64,000 nucleotides of DNA from contig NZ_CP017174.1 of the NCBI RefSeq assembly GCF_006402735.1, positions 3,909,001 to 3,973,000 on the forward strand, given 5' to 3'. Source of the stretch: Myxococcus xanthus (GTDB lineage: Bacteria; Myxococcota; Myxococcia; Myxococcales; Myxococcaceae). Made by a program: the position numbers and the translations under genes. The notes beneath the pieces were generated by a model. The model was given only the letters and a program-made list of their open reading frames with translations. It was not told the DNA's origin and ran no database searches. Positions 24,900-33,899 of the stretch are shown piece by piece (the stretch's first letter is position 1; each line of letters opens with the position of its first letter).

Positions 24900-26954
24900 T
24901 CAGGAAGCGCGCGCTTGGGGCGGGCGAGTGCCCTCGCTGGCGACGCGCTGGGACTCCGTGAGAACAGCGCGTCTCAAGTCCGTCAACAGCCGCGCAGCCT
25001 CTCCCTGCTGGAGCGGACGACCGCCGAAGCGGGCTTCCAGGTAGCGTCGGGCGACGGGCGCCAGGGCGGGGGACAGCGGGTGCCGCTCCCGGGCAAGCCG
25101 AGCGTCCAGTGCTTCCAGTGTCTCCCCGTCGACACGTGTGATTCGCGCGGAGGCGAGCTGCGCCTCCACCGCGTCCGCGAAGCGCGTGGCCTCCAACGGC
25201 CGCTCACGCGACAGGAACTGCGTCAGCAACCGCCAGGCGGTATAGGCCGCGGCGGCGGCGAGCAGCGCGGCACCAAAGGCCCGGGGGGGCGGCGCGCGGC
25301 TGGGCGGCTCGTCCTTCTTCGGGACCTCGTGCGAGCGAGTGAGCGAGCGGACGACCGTCAGCTGATCGCGGAAGTTGTAGTCCAGGACGACGTCACGCCA
25401 CTGCGACTCCACGACTTCATAGAAGTTGATGAGCTGCTCCAGCAGGCGAGGGGACTGGCTCGCGCGGTGGGCCGGCGGCGTCGCGTCCACGGTGATGAAG
25501 CCGCGCCCCGGCACCAGCACGTGCGTCCAGGCATGCGCATCACCCGCGCGGACCACGTAGCCGCCCGTCACGCGCTCGCCGCCGAAGAAGCCGGTGGCCA
25601 GCCTCGCCCGCATGCCCTGGGTGCGCAGCATCAACGTGAGCGCGGTGGCGAAGTGCTCGCAGTGGCCCTGCTTGCGCTGGAAGAGGAAGTCGGCGACCGG
25701 GTCCGGCACGTCGCCGCTCAACTCCAGCGTGTAGCTGTATTCGCGTTGCAGCCACGCGGACAGCTTCCGCGCGGCGGCCAGCGGGTCGCGTTCGCCATTC
25801 AGCACCCGCGCGGCGGTCTGGCCAACGCGGACGTCCAGTCCCTCCGGCAGCGACAGCAGCGCATCCTGCTCCTCCGGGGGCAGGTCCTGGATGTCGTCGC
25901 CGCTGGCGCCGGGCGGGAGGCTGTAGGCCTCATAGGAATACGAGATGCCGGAGTCGCGGAAGCGCACCTCGCCGCCGCCCAGTTCGTGGATTTGCGTGCG
26001 CCGGGAGCCCACCTGCGTATTGGCCACGGCGTTGCCCAGCCGCGAGGGCGTCTCCAGCGCCACCAGCGTGCGCGCGCCGTACGCGGGCATCAGCTCCACG
26101 CGCTGATGGATCAGGTTCTCCCGGCCCGGCCGCAGCGTCGTCATGGACTCGGAGCCGTCGCTGGTGGCGCGCGCGTTGGACCACTCCATGCCGTCGAAGA
26201 CGTCATAGGTGCGGCCCACCCAGTACGCGTCGAGCGCTTCCTTCTCCGGGTCCGGGGACAGGGTGGCGCGCAGCACGATGCGGGGGTTGCCCTTGATGGT
26301 GCCCGCGCCGCCCAGGCGCACGGTGTTGGAGAAGCCCGCGGTGGCCACGCCCAGGCCGGGCGAGGCGCTGGGGCCAATCATGTTCCAGTTGAGGCGAGGG
26401 AAGAGGATGAAGAAGGCCACCGCGCCCAGCACGGCGAAGCCCACGCCCGTGGCCAGCGGGCCCATCACCGCGCGCACCGGCACCGGCTCGCCTTCGGGGA
26501 CCGCGGACTCCACCACGCCCAGCGCCAGGGCGATGCTGGCCAGCACGCCGAAGGCAATCAGGAAGAGGCCGTAGACGAGCTCGCCAGAGAGCGCCGCGCC
26601 GCCCGCCACCATCAACAGGCCGGACAGGTGGACCTGGCCGTCGGTGGCCGCGTCCGGCGTGGACAGCAGCCGCTGCGCGGAGATGAGGCCCGCGAAGGCA
26701 CAGGCCGCCACCACCAGGTTGAGCGAGCCCGCGAGCACGTTCGTGCCCAGTGTCAGCGCCACGGCCAGCAGCAGCAGCGCGGTGAGCGTCACCCGGTTGG
26801 CGAAGGGCCGCCGCCCCGCAAGCGCGACCACCAGGGCCACGCCGTAGAGGACCAGCGACCAGATGGGGAGCTGGCCCGACACCGCCATGGAAGCGAAGGC
26901 GAACCCGGAGCCCAGGTCTCGCAGCACCAGCCTCAGCCGCGTGCCCTTCCTCAT
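24900..26954 (-). CDS. TgpA-type membrane transglutaminase-like protein
   Basis: 684 residues. The N-terminal about 190 contain six or so membrane helices; the central part is extracytoplasmic with a transglutaminase fold. The catalytic triad is visible: C432 in QGHCEHFATAL, His in GDAHAWTHV and Asp in ITVDATPP. A further membrane helix near 570 (AFGAALLAAAAAYTAWRLL) and a cytoplasmic DUF4129-like tail (VEAQLASARITR) complete the TgpA plan. The ATG overlaps the DUF58 stop. The set of MoxR ATPase, DUF58 and transglutaminase is a common envelope-linked operon; the reaction in vivo is not known. Confidence 0.9.
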   Translation of the reverse strand: MRKGTRLRLVLRDLGSGFAFASMAVSGQLPIWSLVLYGVALVVALAGRRPFANRVTLTALLLLAVALTLGTNVLAGSLNLVVAACAFAGLISAQRLLSTPDAATDGQVHLSGLLMVAGGAALSGELVYGLFLIAFGVLASIALALGVVESAVPEGEPVPVRAVMGPLATGVGFAVLGAVAFFILFPRLNWNMIGPSASPGLGVATAGFSNTVRLGGAGTIKGNPRIVLRATLSPDPEKEALDAYWVGRTYDVFDGMEWSNARATSDGSESMTTLRPGRENLIHQRVELMPAYGARTLVALETPSRLGNAVANTQVGSRRTQIHELGGGEVRFRDSGISYSYEAYSLPPGASGDDIQDLPPEEQDALLSLPEGLDVRVGQTAARVLNGERDPLAAARKLSAWLQREYSYTLELSGDVPDPVADFLFQRKQGHCEHFATALTLMLRTQGMRARLATGFFGGERVTGGYVVRAGDAHAWTHVLVPGRGFITVDATPPAHRASQSPRLLEQLINFYEVVESQWRDVVLDYNFRDQLTVVRSLTRSHEVPKKDEPPSRAPPPRAFGAALLAAAAAYTAWRLLTQFLSRERPLEATRFADAVEAQLASARITRVDGETLEALDARLARERHPLSPALAPVARRYLEARFGGRPLQQGEAARLLTDLRRAVLTESQRVASEGTRPPQARAS

Positions 26955-27919
26955 GCCGCCTCCTCGTCACCGCGAGGGCGCTCGTGCCCCAGCCACGCCA
27001 GCGCCCGCAGCAGGCGCCGCTCCTGGGCCATGCCCGCGGCGGGCCGGATGCGCTCCTCCGGCGTGTCCAGGCCCACCTCGTGACCTTCCTCGATGAGCCG
27101 GCGGGCAAGCGCTGCCACTTCCTCGCAGCGGCGCTCGAGCGCCTCCGCGTCGAGCCCGTCCGCCACCTTCAGCACGAAGGTGCGCCGCTCCTCGCGTTCT
27201 CGCTCCACCCGCAGCAACTTCCCGGCGGAGGCGCTCTTGAGCCAGTGGATGCGCCGCGCGTCCTCACCCGGCGCAAGCTCCCGCAGGCCGCTCAGGTCCC
27301 CGTTGCCGTCATTGCGGCGGGGATTGCCCGCGTCGCCCACGGGGCCTTGCTCCGGCGCGCCCGGGTCCTGACAGGCGTAGGTCCGCCGCGGGTAGATGAG
27401 CAGCGTGCTCTCCAGCGGAAAGGTGCGTGTCTTGGCGAACAGCCCCAGCGGCCAGGTGGTGGTGACGCGCACGCCTGTGAGCCGCACGGGACCTCGCTGA
27501 GGCGCGGAGAGGTCCGCTCGCACGACGTGGTCCACACCCGTGGGCAGGTAACCCACGCCGCCCGCACCGGTGAGCGGCGAGTCCGCCTCCGACAGCGTGA
27601 GGGCGAAGGCGTGGCCCTGTCCGCGGGAGATGGCCCACCGGAAGGTGAAGGGCTCCTGGGCGAAGGCCGCGTCCGCGCCCACGCGCCGCACCGACAGGTA
27701 GCGCAGGCAGCGCTCGGACAGGACGCCCGACACCACCACCATGCTCAGCAGCAGGCCCAGCAGCAGGTAGAGGAGGTTGTTGCCGGTGTTGAGGGCGCCC
27801 AGGCCCACGCCGAACGTCACCACCAGATAGGTGCGTCCGATGCGCGTCACCTTGAGGGTGCGCGGCGGGCGGAGCCGCGAGCGAGCCCGGGCCCACCATG
27901 ACGGCAGCCGGGGCTTCAC
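26951..27919 (-). CDS. DUF58 membrane protein of the MoxR system
   Basis: 322 residues from a GTG that overlaps the moxR stop (GTGA). Two N-terminal membrane helices (TYLVVTFGVGLGALNTGNNL, LYLLLGLLLSMVVVSGVL) carry the NNLLY motif usual in this family. The C-terminal part has the DUF58 signature GDEDARRIHW-like segment, here LRELAPGEDARRIHWLKSA. DUF58 proteins are related to von Willebrand A folds and accompany MoxR ATPases. They act at the inner membrane, role uncertain. Confidence 0.88.
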   Translation of the reverse strand: MKPRLPSWWARARSRLRPPRTLKVTRIGRTYLVVTFGVGLGALNTGNNLLYLLLGLLLSMVVVSGVLSERCLRYLSVRRVGADAAFAQEPFTFRWAISRGQGHAFALTLSEADSPLTGAGGVGYLPTGVDHVVRADLSAPQRGPVRLTGVRVTTTWPLGLFAKTRTFPLESTLLIYPRRTYACQDPGAPEQGPVGDAGNPRRNDGNGDLSGLRELAPGEDARRIHWLKSASAGKLLRVEREREERRTFVLKVADGLDAEALERRCEEVAALARRLIEEGHEVGLDTPEERIRPAAGMAQERRLLRALAWLGHERPRGDEEAA

Positions 27920-28896
27920 CGGGGTGCCGGAACCTTTCGGGCAATCTCCTCCAGCAGGTGCGCCGCCTCGTCGCGCGCGGACACGCCCTGCACGGCGCTG
28001 CGCAGCAGGATGCGGTGGGCCCAGCAGGGCACCAGCACCGCGTGGACGTCGCCGGGCGTGGCGAAGTCCCGGGCGTCCCACAGCGCGTTGGCCCGTGCGG
28101 CCGCGCCCAGCGCCAGCACCGCGCGGGTGGAGGCGCCTCGCTCCAGGTCTCCGTGCGAGCGCGTGGCCGTGGCCAGCCGCACCACGTAGTCCGCCACCGA
28201 CGCGTCCAACCGCAGCGCCGCGGCGAACGAGCGCAGCGACGCCAGCTCCTCGGGCCCGGAGACAGTCTCCACCGCGTCCAGGGGCGGCGTGCCGTCGCGG
28301 GTGACGAGCAGCCCGGCCTCCACCTCCGGCGTCGGGTGGCCCAGGGACATGCGCACCATGAAGCGGTCCAGCTGCGAGTCCGGCAGCGGGTAGGTGCCGG
28401 AGAAGTCCACCGGGTTCTGCGTGGCCACCACCGTGAAGGGCGCGGGCAGCGCGTGCGTGGCGCCGTCCAGGGAGACCTGCCCCTGGGCCATGGCCTCCAG
28501 CAGCGCGGACTGGGTGCGCGGCGGGGCGCGGTTCAGCTCATCCGCCAGCACCAGCTGCCGGAAGAGGGGACCGGGACGGAACTGGAAGGTGGCCGTCTGC
28601 GCGTGGAAGACCTGGGCGCCCAGCACATCGGCGGGCATCAGGTCCGCGGTGAACTGGACGCGGGCGAAGCTCAGGCCGCAGGCCTTGGCCATGGCCTCGG
28701 CGAGCGTCGTCTTGCCCACGCCCGGGACGTCCTCCAGCAGCACATGGCCGCCGGCGACCAGGGACGTCACCACGAGCTGGAGTTGGGAGGATTTTCCCTG
28801 CACCGCGCGGCCCAGCTGGGTGGCGATGCGTTCCATCGCCGAGCGCGCGTTTGCGAGGGAAGGCACCGGGGAGAGGGCGCGGGCAGGCTGGTTCAT
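27916..28896 (-). CDS. MoxR-family AAA+ ATPase
   Basis: 326 residues. Walker A is LLEDVPGVGKTT (K62), Walker B LVLADELNRAPP, and VVATQNPVDFSGTYPLPDSQLDRF is the sensor 1 region of the MoxR group. It is the first gene of a tight three-gene operon with DUF58 and transglutaminase partners. MoxR proteins act as chaperones for assembly or metal loading of partner proteins. The start MNQPARALSP gives normal length. Confidence 0.92.
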   Translation of the reverse strand: MNQPARALSPVPSLANARSAMERIATQLGRAVQGKSSQLQLVVTSLVAGGHVLLEDVPGVGKTTLAEAMAKACGLSFARVQFTADLMPADVLGAQVFHAQTATFQFRPGPLFRQLVLADELNRAPPRTQSALLEAMAQGQVSLDGATHALPAPFTVVATQNPVDFSGTYPLPDSQLDRFMVRMSLGHPTPEVEAGLLVTRDGTPPLDAVETVSGPEELASLRSFAAALRLDASVADYVVRLATATRSHGDLERGASTRAVLALGAAARANALWDARDFATPGDVHAVLVPCWAHRILLRSAVQGVSARDEAAHLLEEIARKVPAPR

Positions 28897-28991
28897 CTGC
28901 CGCCACTGTAGCCGACTCCCTCGATTGCCAACACGCCTCGCGTCCGAGCTTGCACCGCGGACGCTCCCTCCCTCCCGAGGCGGCGAAGCGC

Positions 28992-29315
28992 CTACGCCAG
29001 GAAGACGTCCTCGGGCGTGTAGTAGGCAGGGCGCGGCGACGTCCCTGTGCCCACACCGAAGTACCGGAACATCCGCTCGTGGTGGGTGGCCAGGCCGCGC
29101 AGTTGGACGGGGCGCTCCACCAGGCCTCGTGTCAGGACTCCCACGGCGCTGTCCTTGAACTCCCGCAGGTGGGCGAAGTCCAGGACGACCTCACACCCAC
29201 TCAGGGCGCTCAGCGAGGTCCGGACCTCTTCTGCCGTCTTGCCGTCCAGCGTGCCTTCCAGTCGCAGCGTCACGGAACCTGCGGACTCCTCACGATGGAT
29301 TTGTAGCCCCGACAT
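28992..29315 (-). CDS. STAS-domain protein (anti-sigma-antagonist-like)
   Basis: 107 residues from MSGLQIHREES, chosen because GGAGAG lies eight bases upstream; a longer in-frame start at 29360 is less likely. The fold fits STAS: LRLEGTLDGKTAEEVRTSL, VVLDFAHLREFKDSAVGVL. The Ser in KDSAVG sits at the usual phosphorylation site of SpoIIAA-type proteins. No anti-sigma kinase is nearby. It probably relays a signal by partner switching. Confidence 0.8.
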   Translation of the reverse strand: MSGLQIHREESAGSVTLRLEGTLDGKTAEEVRTSLSALSGCEVVLDFAHLREFKDSAVGVLTRGLVERPVQLRGLATHHERMFRYFGVGTGTSPRPAYYTPEDVFLA

Positions 29316-29500
29316 TGCTGTGCTCTCCAAGTTGGCGCGGAGCCCTGGTTGGAGCGTCATCGCTCCAGTCCTTCCACGGAGGACCCGTGGGGTTCTCCCG
29401 CCCGGCGCACAGTGCACATGGTCCGCGGGTTTGGTTACCCCCCACATCGCAACTTTCTCGCGACTGTCGTGCAGCCGTCGCAAGGCTTGTTGCTCAGCGC

Positions 29501-30241
29501 TCAGCTCTTCTGGCCATGCGCCTTCTGGGCCTCTCGCAGTGTGAGCTGCTTCTCCTGCGCGGCCTTCAGCTTGCGGAATTCCTTCACGACCTTGGCGGGG
29601 TAGCCGGCCATGAACTTCGTGCGCGCTTCCTTCTTGGCCAGGATGCGGCGGGCCAGCCCGGGGCCGGCGTTGTAGGCGACCAGGGCCTTCTCCACGGTGC
29701 CGAAGCGCTGGATGAGGTCCGCCAGGTACGCGGTCCCCAGCTCCACGTTGGTCTCCGAGTCGAAGAGGTTGCTGGTGCGGCCCAGCCGCAGGCCGGCCTT
29801 GTCCGCCAGCCAGGTTCCAGTGTCCGGCATCACCTGCATCAGGCCCATGGCCCCTACGTGGGACACCGCGTAGTTGTTGAAGGAGCTCTCGCAGCGGATC
29901 ACCGCCACCACCAGGAGCGGGTCGATGTTGTTGCGAGCCGCCTCGCGGACGATGGCCACCGCCAGCCGGCGCTGCTGCCGGGCGGGGAGGCCAGAGGCCT
30001 TCACCATCTCCGTGATACCCAGGGCTTCGGCCTCGGCGTAGTGGGCCTCATCCTCGTAGAGGTGCAGCTTCGCCAGGGTCGCCTTCAGCTCGGCGTCGCG
30101 CTCGGCCAGCTTCGCGCGCAGCTCCGTCACCTCCGGCCCCTCGCCCTGGGCACCTTCCGGCACCTGCACCGGAAACGCGACCGCCGCCGTCCCCATCCCC
30201 ACCCACCAAGCCGCCGCCACCGCCACCGTCCAGCCCCTCAT
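29501..30241 (-). CDS. Small lytic transglycosylase with coiled-coil N-terminus
   Basis: 246 residues from MRGWTVAVAAAWWVGMG, a signal peptide; longer in-frame upstream codons lack one. Residues 36-66 form a short coiled coil. The SLT domain has catalytic E118 in IRCESSFNN, GAMGLMQVMPDTG, NVELGTAYLADLI and VAYNAGPGLARR. It should act on peptidoglycan in the periplasm. This is the second transglycosylase in the window and unlike the first it has no TPR superhelix. Confidence 0.9.
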   Translation of the reverse strand: MRGWTVAVAAAWWVGMGTAAVAFPVQVPEGAQGEGPEVTELRAKLAERDAELKATLAKLHLYEDEAHYAEAEALGITEMVKASGLPARQQRRLAVAIVREAARNNIDPLLVVAVIRCESSFNNYAVSHVGAMGLMQVMPDTGTWLADKAGLRLGRTSNLFDSETNVELGTAYLADLIQRFGTVEKALVAYNAGPGLARRILAKKEARTKFMAGYPAKVVKEFRKLKAAQEKQLTLREAQKAHGQKS

Positions 30242-30544
30242 CCCACCCCTCCCGGCGCCGCCGTGCCGCTCGCGCCCCGTGCGCTCATACGGATGTACAG
30301 ACCTGCCGACGGAGCAACGCCTAAGCAGCCCGCGTGCCAGAGGTTGCACGCGGCGTGTCTCTCCTTAAGAGCGCCAACGAATTTGCCGTTACTGGCGCGC
30401 TGGATTCCCCGGCGGATCTGAAAAAATGCCCGGGTGGAGAAGTGCCGTTCCCAACGGGAGACTGTGAAAAGGACCGGGTTGCCCGTCCGGGTTCCTGTTC
30501 CTAGGTTTGCCCGCGCCAGGCTGTGGTGCGTGTGGAGGTGCGGC
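30242..30544. other. 303-base divergent gap
   Basis: Lies between the transglycosylase (minus) and the small membrane protein (plus), so it should hold two promoters. It has locally lower GC (AAAAAATG, CTTAAGAG near 30360-30430). I see no clear consensus promoter and no gene. Confidence 0.5.
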
Positions 30545-30703
30545 GTGTACTGGACGATGGGAATCATCCTGTTGGTGTTGTGGGGGCTGGGGCTGACCAC
30601 CGGCTCCACCGAGGGTTACTGGGTCCACCTGCTGCTGCTGTTCGCGATGGTGGCGCTCCTGCTGGCGGTGGTGTCTCAGGGCCGTCGGGCGGCCTCGGCG
30701 TGA
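30545..30703 (+). CDS. Tiny two-helix membrane protein (lmo0937-like)
   Basis: 52 residues from GTG (read MYWTMGIILLVLWGLGLTTG), with GGAGG about six bases upstream. Two hydrophobic helices (about 4-18 and 26-44) are joined by a short turn, ending QGRRAASA. The pattern of WxxxIILLVLWxLGL, then H-x-LLLxxM and a basic end fits the short lmo0937-type family of unknown role. The stop overlaps the GTG of the next gene (GTGA). Confidence 0.7.
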   Translation: MYWTMGIILLVLWGLGLTTGSTEGYWVHLLLLFAMVALLLAVVSQGRRAASA

Positions 30704-31266
30704 GGCGCGGGGCGCCGGAGGTGACGGGGGTAGAGCTGCCCCGGGACTCCGTGGGCTTCACGCGCCGCGAGTGCCCGGAGTGTCAGCGGCCGTTCAAGAC
30801 GCGTCCGGGGCCCATGGACTCGCGCGCGGTGCTGCACAAGCTCCTGGGCTTCTTCCCCTTCGAGAATGCCCACGAGTGCGTGGAGGGCATTCCCGTCTGG
30901 GGCTGCCCGTACTGCGGCTACCGCGCGGAAGCGGACGCCTTTCTCACGCCTGCCCAGCAGGGGCACCTGGAGGCCGTGGCGCGCGCCTGGGCCAACCACG
31001 TGCGGTACGAGCAGCTGGCGCACGTGGCGCGCACGCTGTCCGTCAACCCCAGGCCGACGTTCGTGGCGGTGGAGCCGGAGGCCCTGCCGGGCCCCATGGA
31101 GCCGGAGCCGGACGAGCTGCTGCGCGTCATGCCCATGCTCTGCTGTGGCGAAGAGGTGAAGGTGGTCTGGGAGTGGGACCAGGCACTCCACTGCTTCTCC
31201 TGCGGCGCGCGGCATGATCCGATGAGCGGCCGCCAGCAGGTGGAGCTGCGCTTCGTCTCGGAGTAG
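30700..31266 (+). CDS. Hypothetical protein with three zinc-knuckle-like Cys pairs
   Basis: 188 residues from the GTG overlapping the previous stop; GTG at 30721 is an alternative. It has CPECQRPF, WGCPYCGYR and FSCGARHD with LCCGEE, so one or two zinc ribbons are likely. The central part is helical. I do not recognise the family. No signal peptide. Confidence 0.65.
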   Translation: MRRGAPEVTGVELPRDSVGFTRRECPECQRPFKTRPGPMDSRAVLHKLLGFFPFENAHECVEGIPVWGCPYCGYRAEADAFLTPAQQGHLEAVARAWANHVRYEQLAHVARTLSVNPRPTFVAVEPEALPGPMEPEPDELLRVMPMLCCGEEVKVVWEWDQALHCFSCGARHDPMSGRQQVELRFVSE

Positions 31267-31313
31267 CGCCCGGGGTGGACGCGGGCGGGCGGTGACGGCA
31301 GGCTGGAGGGGAC

Positions 31314-32384
31314 ATGACGTGGGTCTCCCCCCGGGCCATGCTCGCGTGCCTGCTCTTGGCCGCGGGCTCCGCCGCCGCGCACGACGCCGACATCCTTTAT
31401 GTAGAAGCGCACCGCGCCCGGCCCGAGGCGCCCGAGGTCCGTCAGATTCTGACGATGACGCCGGAGACGCTGGCCTTGCTCCTGGCCGACGCGGATGGGG
31501 GCTCGCTCCTTACGCGGAATGGACTGGACGCGCGGCGTGACGCCATCGCCACGGGCATCTGGGATGCGATGCCGCTGGTTTCCGGAGGCTTGCCGTGCGT
31601 GCGGACCGCGCACGCCGCGGCGCCGAGGCAGTCCTTCGTGGAGCTGTCCGCCACCTTCACGTGCCCGCCGGGTGGAATGCGCCAGCGCTTCCTGGTGCTG
31701 ACGCGGCTGCCGCCGGAGTACCGGGTGATCCTGGGCAGCGTGAGGGAAGGGGAGGTTCCAGGCGCCGTGTTCGCGGATGCCACGCGGCCGGAAGTGGACG
31801 TCCCGGAAGGCGGACGCGGCACGCCGCTGCTGAGCCGCTTCGCGGGCTGGGTGGGCCTGGGCATGCGCCACATCTTCGAGGGCGTGGACCACCTGGCCTT
31901 CCTGCTGGCCGTGCTGCTGGTGGGGGGCGGCTGGAAGCGGGTGTTGTTGCTGGTGACGTCCTTCACGGTGGCGCACTCGCTGACGCTGGGGGCCGCCGCG
32001 CTGGGCTGGGTGGTGTTGGACGGAGCCCAGGCCCGGTGGGTGGAGGCCGCCATCGCCGCGTCCATCATCTATGTGGCGGTGGAGAACCTGGTGCTGCGCG
32101 AGCACCGGCACCGGGTGCTCGTCACCTTCCTCTTCGGGCTGATCCACGGCTTCGGCTTCGCGGGCGTGCTGGCCGGCTACGGCCTGGGCGAGTCCGTGGT
32201 GACGGCGCTGCTGGGCTTCAACGTCGGCGTGGAATTGGGCCAGGCGGTGGTGGTGGCGGTGCTGCTGCCCGTCCTCCGCATGGTCCAGCGCCGTCCGGCT
32301 TTGCACACGAGGGCCGTGAGGGGACTGTCCATCGGAATCCTCGCGGCTGGTGGGTACTGGATGGTTGAACGCGCCCTCGGTTGA
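31314..32384 (+). CDS. HupE/UreJ-type membrane protein with secreted N-terminal domain
   Basis: 356 residues. The N-terminus has a signal peptide ending SAAAHDADI, then a 150-residue extracytoplasmic domain. The C-terminal half has six helices with the HupE/UreJ motifs HIFEGVDHLAFLLAV, TSFTVAHSLTL and LIHGFGFAGVL, rich in conserved His and Asp. Relatives in hydrogenase and urease operons move nickel or cobalt; no such genes are near, so the metal and role are open. Confidence 0.85.
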   Translation: MTWVSPRAMLACLLLAAGSAAAHDADILYVEAHRARPEAPEVRQILTMTPETLALLLADADGGSLLTRNGLDARRDAIATGIWDAMPLVSGGLPCVRTAHAAAPRQSFVELSATFTCPPGGMRQRFLVLTRLPPEYRVILGSVREGEVPGAVFADATRPEVDVPEGGRGTPLLSRFAGWVGLGMRHIFEGVDHLAFLLAVLLVGGGWKRVLLLVTSFTVAHSLTLGAAALGWVVLDGAQARWVEAAIAASIIYVAVENLVLREHRHRVLVTFLFGLIHGFGFAGVLAGYGLGESVVTALLGFNVGVELGQAVVVAVLLPVLRMVQRRPALHTRAVRGLSIGILAAGGYWMVERALG

Positions 32385-32442
32385 ATCCCGCGCGAGGCGT
32401 TCCTACGTTGGCGGATTGAAGGTAGGGAACAGGGGGACGTCA

Positions 32443-32916
32443 ATGGGTGCGAGGCATACCCGGTTGGCCGCGGCGCTGGCCGCCGCGTGGGAGGCGGAGG
32501 TCGTCTCCGCCCGGCGGATGACGGCGCTGGCGGAGCGAATCGCGGATGCGAGGGTCCGGGCACGGCTGATGGTGTTGGCCGCGTTCTGCCGGGCTCACGC
32601 GTCGCGATTGCTCGCACGGCTGGCCGCGCTGGGCCGAGGTCCACTGCCGGTTCCTCCCGAGGACATCGAGCTGGATTCGGATACGTTGCTGGAACTGCGC
32701 CGGGAGGGGGCCTTCGCCCGCGCGTCGGCCGCCCGCTACGAGACGACCGCGGAGCTGGCCCGTCAGCAGGCGGACCTCTCCTCCGCGTGGGTCTGCGAGC
32801 TGAACCGCACCGAGGAGCAGGACCGCTCCCGGGAGCTGCTGTCCCTGGCCGAAGGGGCCCTGGGGCCCGTGGTCCACGCCGACGCGCCGGCCAGCGCCGT
32901 CCCGGGTGACTCCTGA
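32443..32916 (+). CDS. Helical hypothetical protein, ferritin-like in look
   Basis: 157 residues, Ala/Arg/Leu/Glu-rich and helical throughout, starting MGARHTRLAAALAAAWEAE with AGGGGG upstream. Repeated helices with Glu and His at intervals (EAEVVSARRM, FCRAHASRLL) recall four-helix bundle proteins, but no ExxH pair is convincing. No signal or membrane helix. Function unknown. Confidence 0.6.
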   Translation: MGARHTRLAAALAAAWEAEVVSARRMTALAERIADARVRARLMVLAAFCRAHASRLLARLAALGRGPLPVPPEDIELDSDTLLELRREGAFARASAARYETTAELARQQADLSSAWVCELNRTEEQDRSRELLSLAEGALGPVVHADAPASAVPGDS

Positions 32917-32982
32917 GGGAATGACACGGGTTTCTCGCTCTGCCGGTGACAGTTACCGAGCATTGGGCGTAGAAATCCGTTC

Positions 32983-33753
32983 ATGGCGAAGGAGAGCTAC
33001 AACGATCTCATCTTCCAGCTGGGCGATCTGGCTCGGGACAGGTTGCCGGGCAAGCCCACCTGTCCTCGTTCCATGGACCGCGTCTACCGCGCCGAAGAGG
33101 CCGTGGTGGCGCGCCGGGATGAACTGGCGGCGCTCGAGCAGGAGATGAACGACGAGGACGCGGCGTATTCGGACTTTCTCGCCGTGCAGGACGAGGAGCG
33201 GGCGAAGCACGCCGTCATCGTCAAGAAGTGGAAGAAGGCGGTGGACGCCATCGACGGCAAGGTGAAGGAGCTGCGCAAGACGCTCGCGTCTCGCAAGGCC
33301 GAACAGCGCTACGCCGAGGATGGTCTGGTCAAGCTCGAGAAGAAGATCAGCGACATGGAGCTGACCGGCGAGCCGCCCGACAAGATCGAACTGGCCCGCG
33401 GCAACCTCAAGAAGAACCGGCTCCAGCAGATGCGGCTCGGCCGGCAACTGGAGGATCTGGAGTCCAACCTGGCCACCGCCCTCACGCCCGTGCCCGGTCA
33501 GCCCGGCGCGGCCGGCATCCTGGCGCACAAGCGCATGCTGGAGATGGAGGACGAGGCGGAGGAGCGGAAGCTCGACCACGAGCACCGCATGGCGGAGATC
33601 GACCAGGCAATCGCCGCCAAGGAGGAACAGGTCCAGGCCTCGGAGGATTATCTGGATCAGGCACTGTTCCTTCTGGGCGAAGACGTGTATGCACAGCGCA
33701 TCAACGATGCGCAGCTCGCACCGTTCTACCCGCGGTTGGATCGCGCGCAGTGA
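32983..33753 (+). CDS. Coiled-coil hypothetical protein
   Basis: 256 residues. Residues about 30-150 and 175-225 are strongly charged heptad-like coiled coil (DELAALEQEMNDEDAAYSDF, KKISDMELTGEPPDK). No signal peptide or enzyme motif. It precedes the rplC promoter by only about 20 bases. Function unknown; a structural or scaffold protein is likely. Confidence 0.7.
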   Translation: MAKESYNDLIFQLGDLARDRLPGKPTCPRSMDRVYRAEEAVVARRDELAALEQEMNDEDAAYSDFLAVQDEERAKHAVIVKKWKKAVDAIDGKVKELRKTLASRKAEQRYAEDGLVKLEKKISDMELTGEPPDKIELARGNLKKNRLQQMRLGRQLEDLESNLATALTPVPGQPGAAGILAHKRMLEMEDEAEERKLDHEHRMAEIDQAIAAKEEQVQASEDYLDQALFLLGEDVYAQRINDAQLAPFYPRLDRAQ

Positions 33754-33775
33754 GAGAGGCACCCGCCCGTAGTGC

Positions 33776-33803
33776 TTGACGGCGGGGACCTGTCTGCTAC
33801 ATT
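33776..33803 (+). promoter_or_regulatory. Sigma70-type promoter of rplC
   Basis: TTGACG (33776-33781), 16-base spacer, TACATT (33798-33803). It leaves a leader of about 90 bases before the GTG, with an imperfect GC-rich hairpin near 33868-33890. Confidence 0.7.
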
Positions 33804-33899
33804 GCGCCGCTTCCTGGCGACCGCGGGGACGCGTGCAGTCCAGGTCATTGAACTTATTGGGTTTTTCCGCGCCACCAGCGCGCTGGCAGTGAGGACGAC

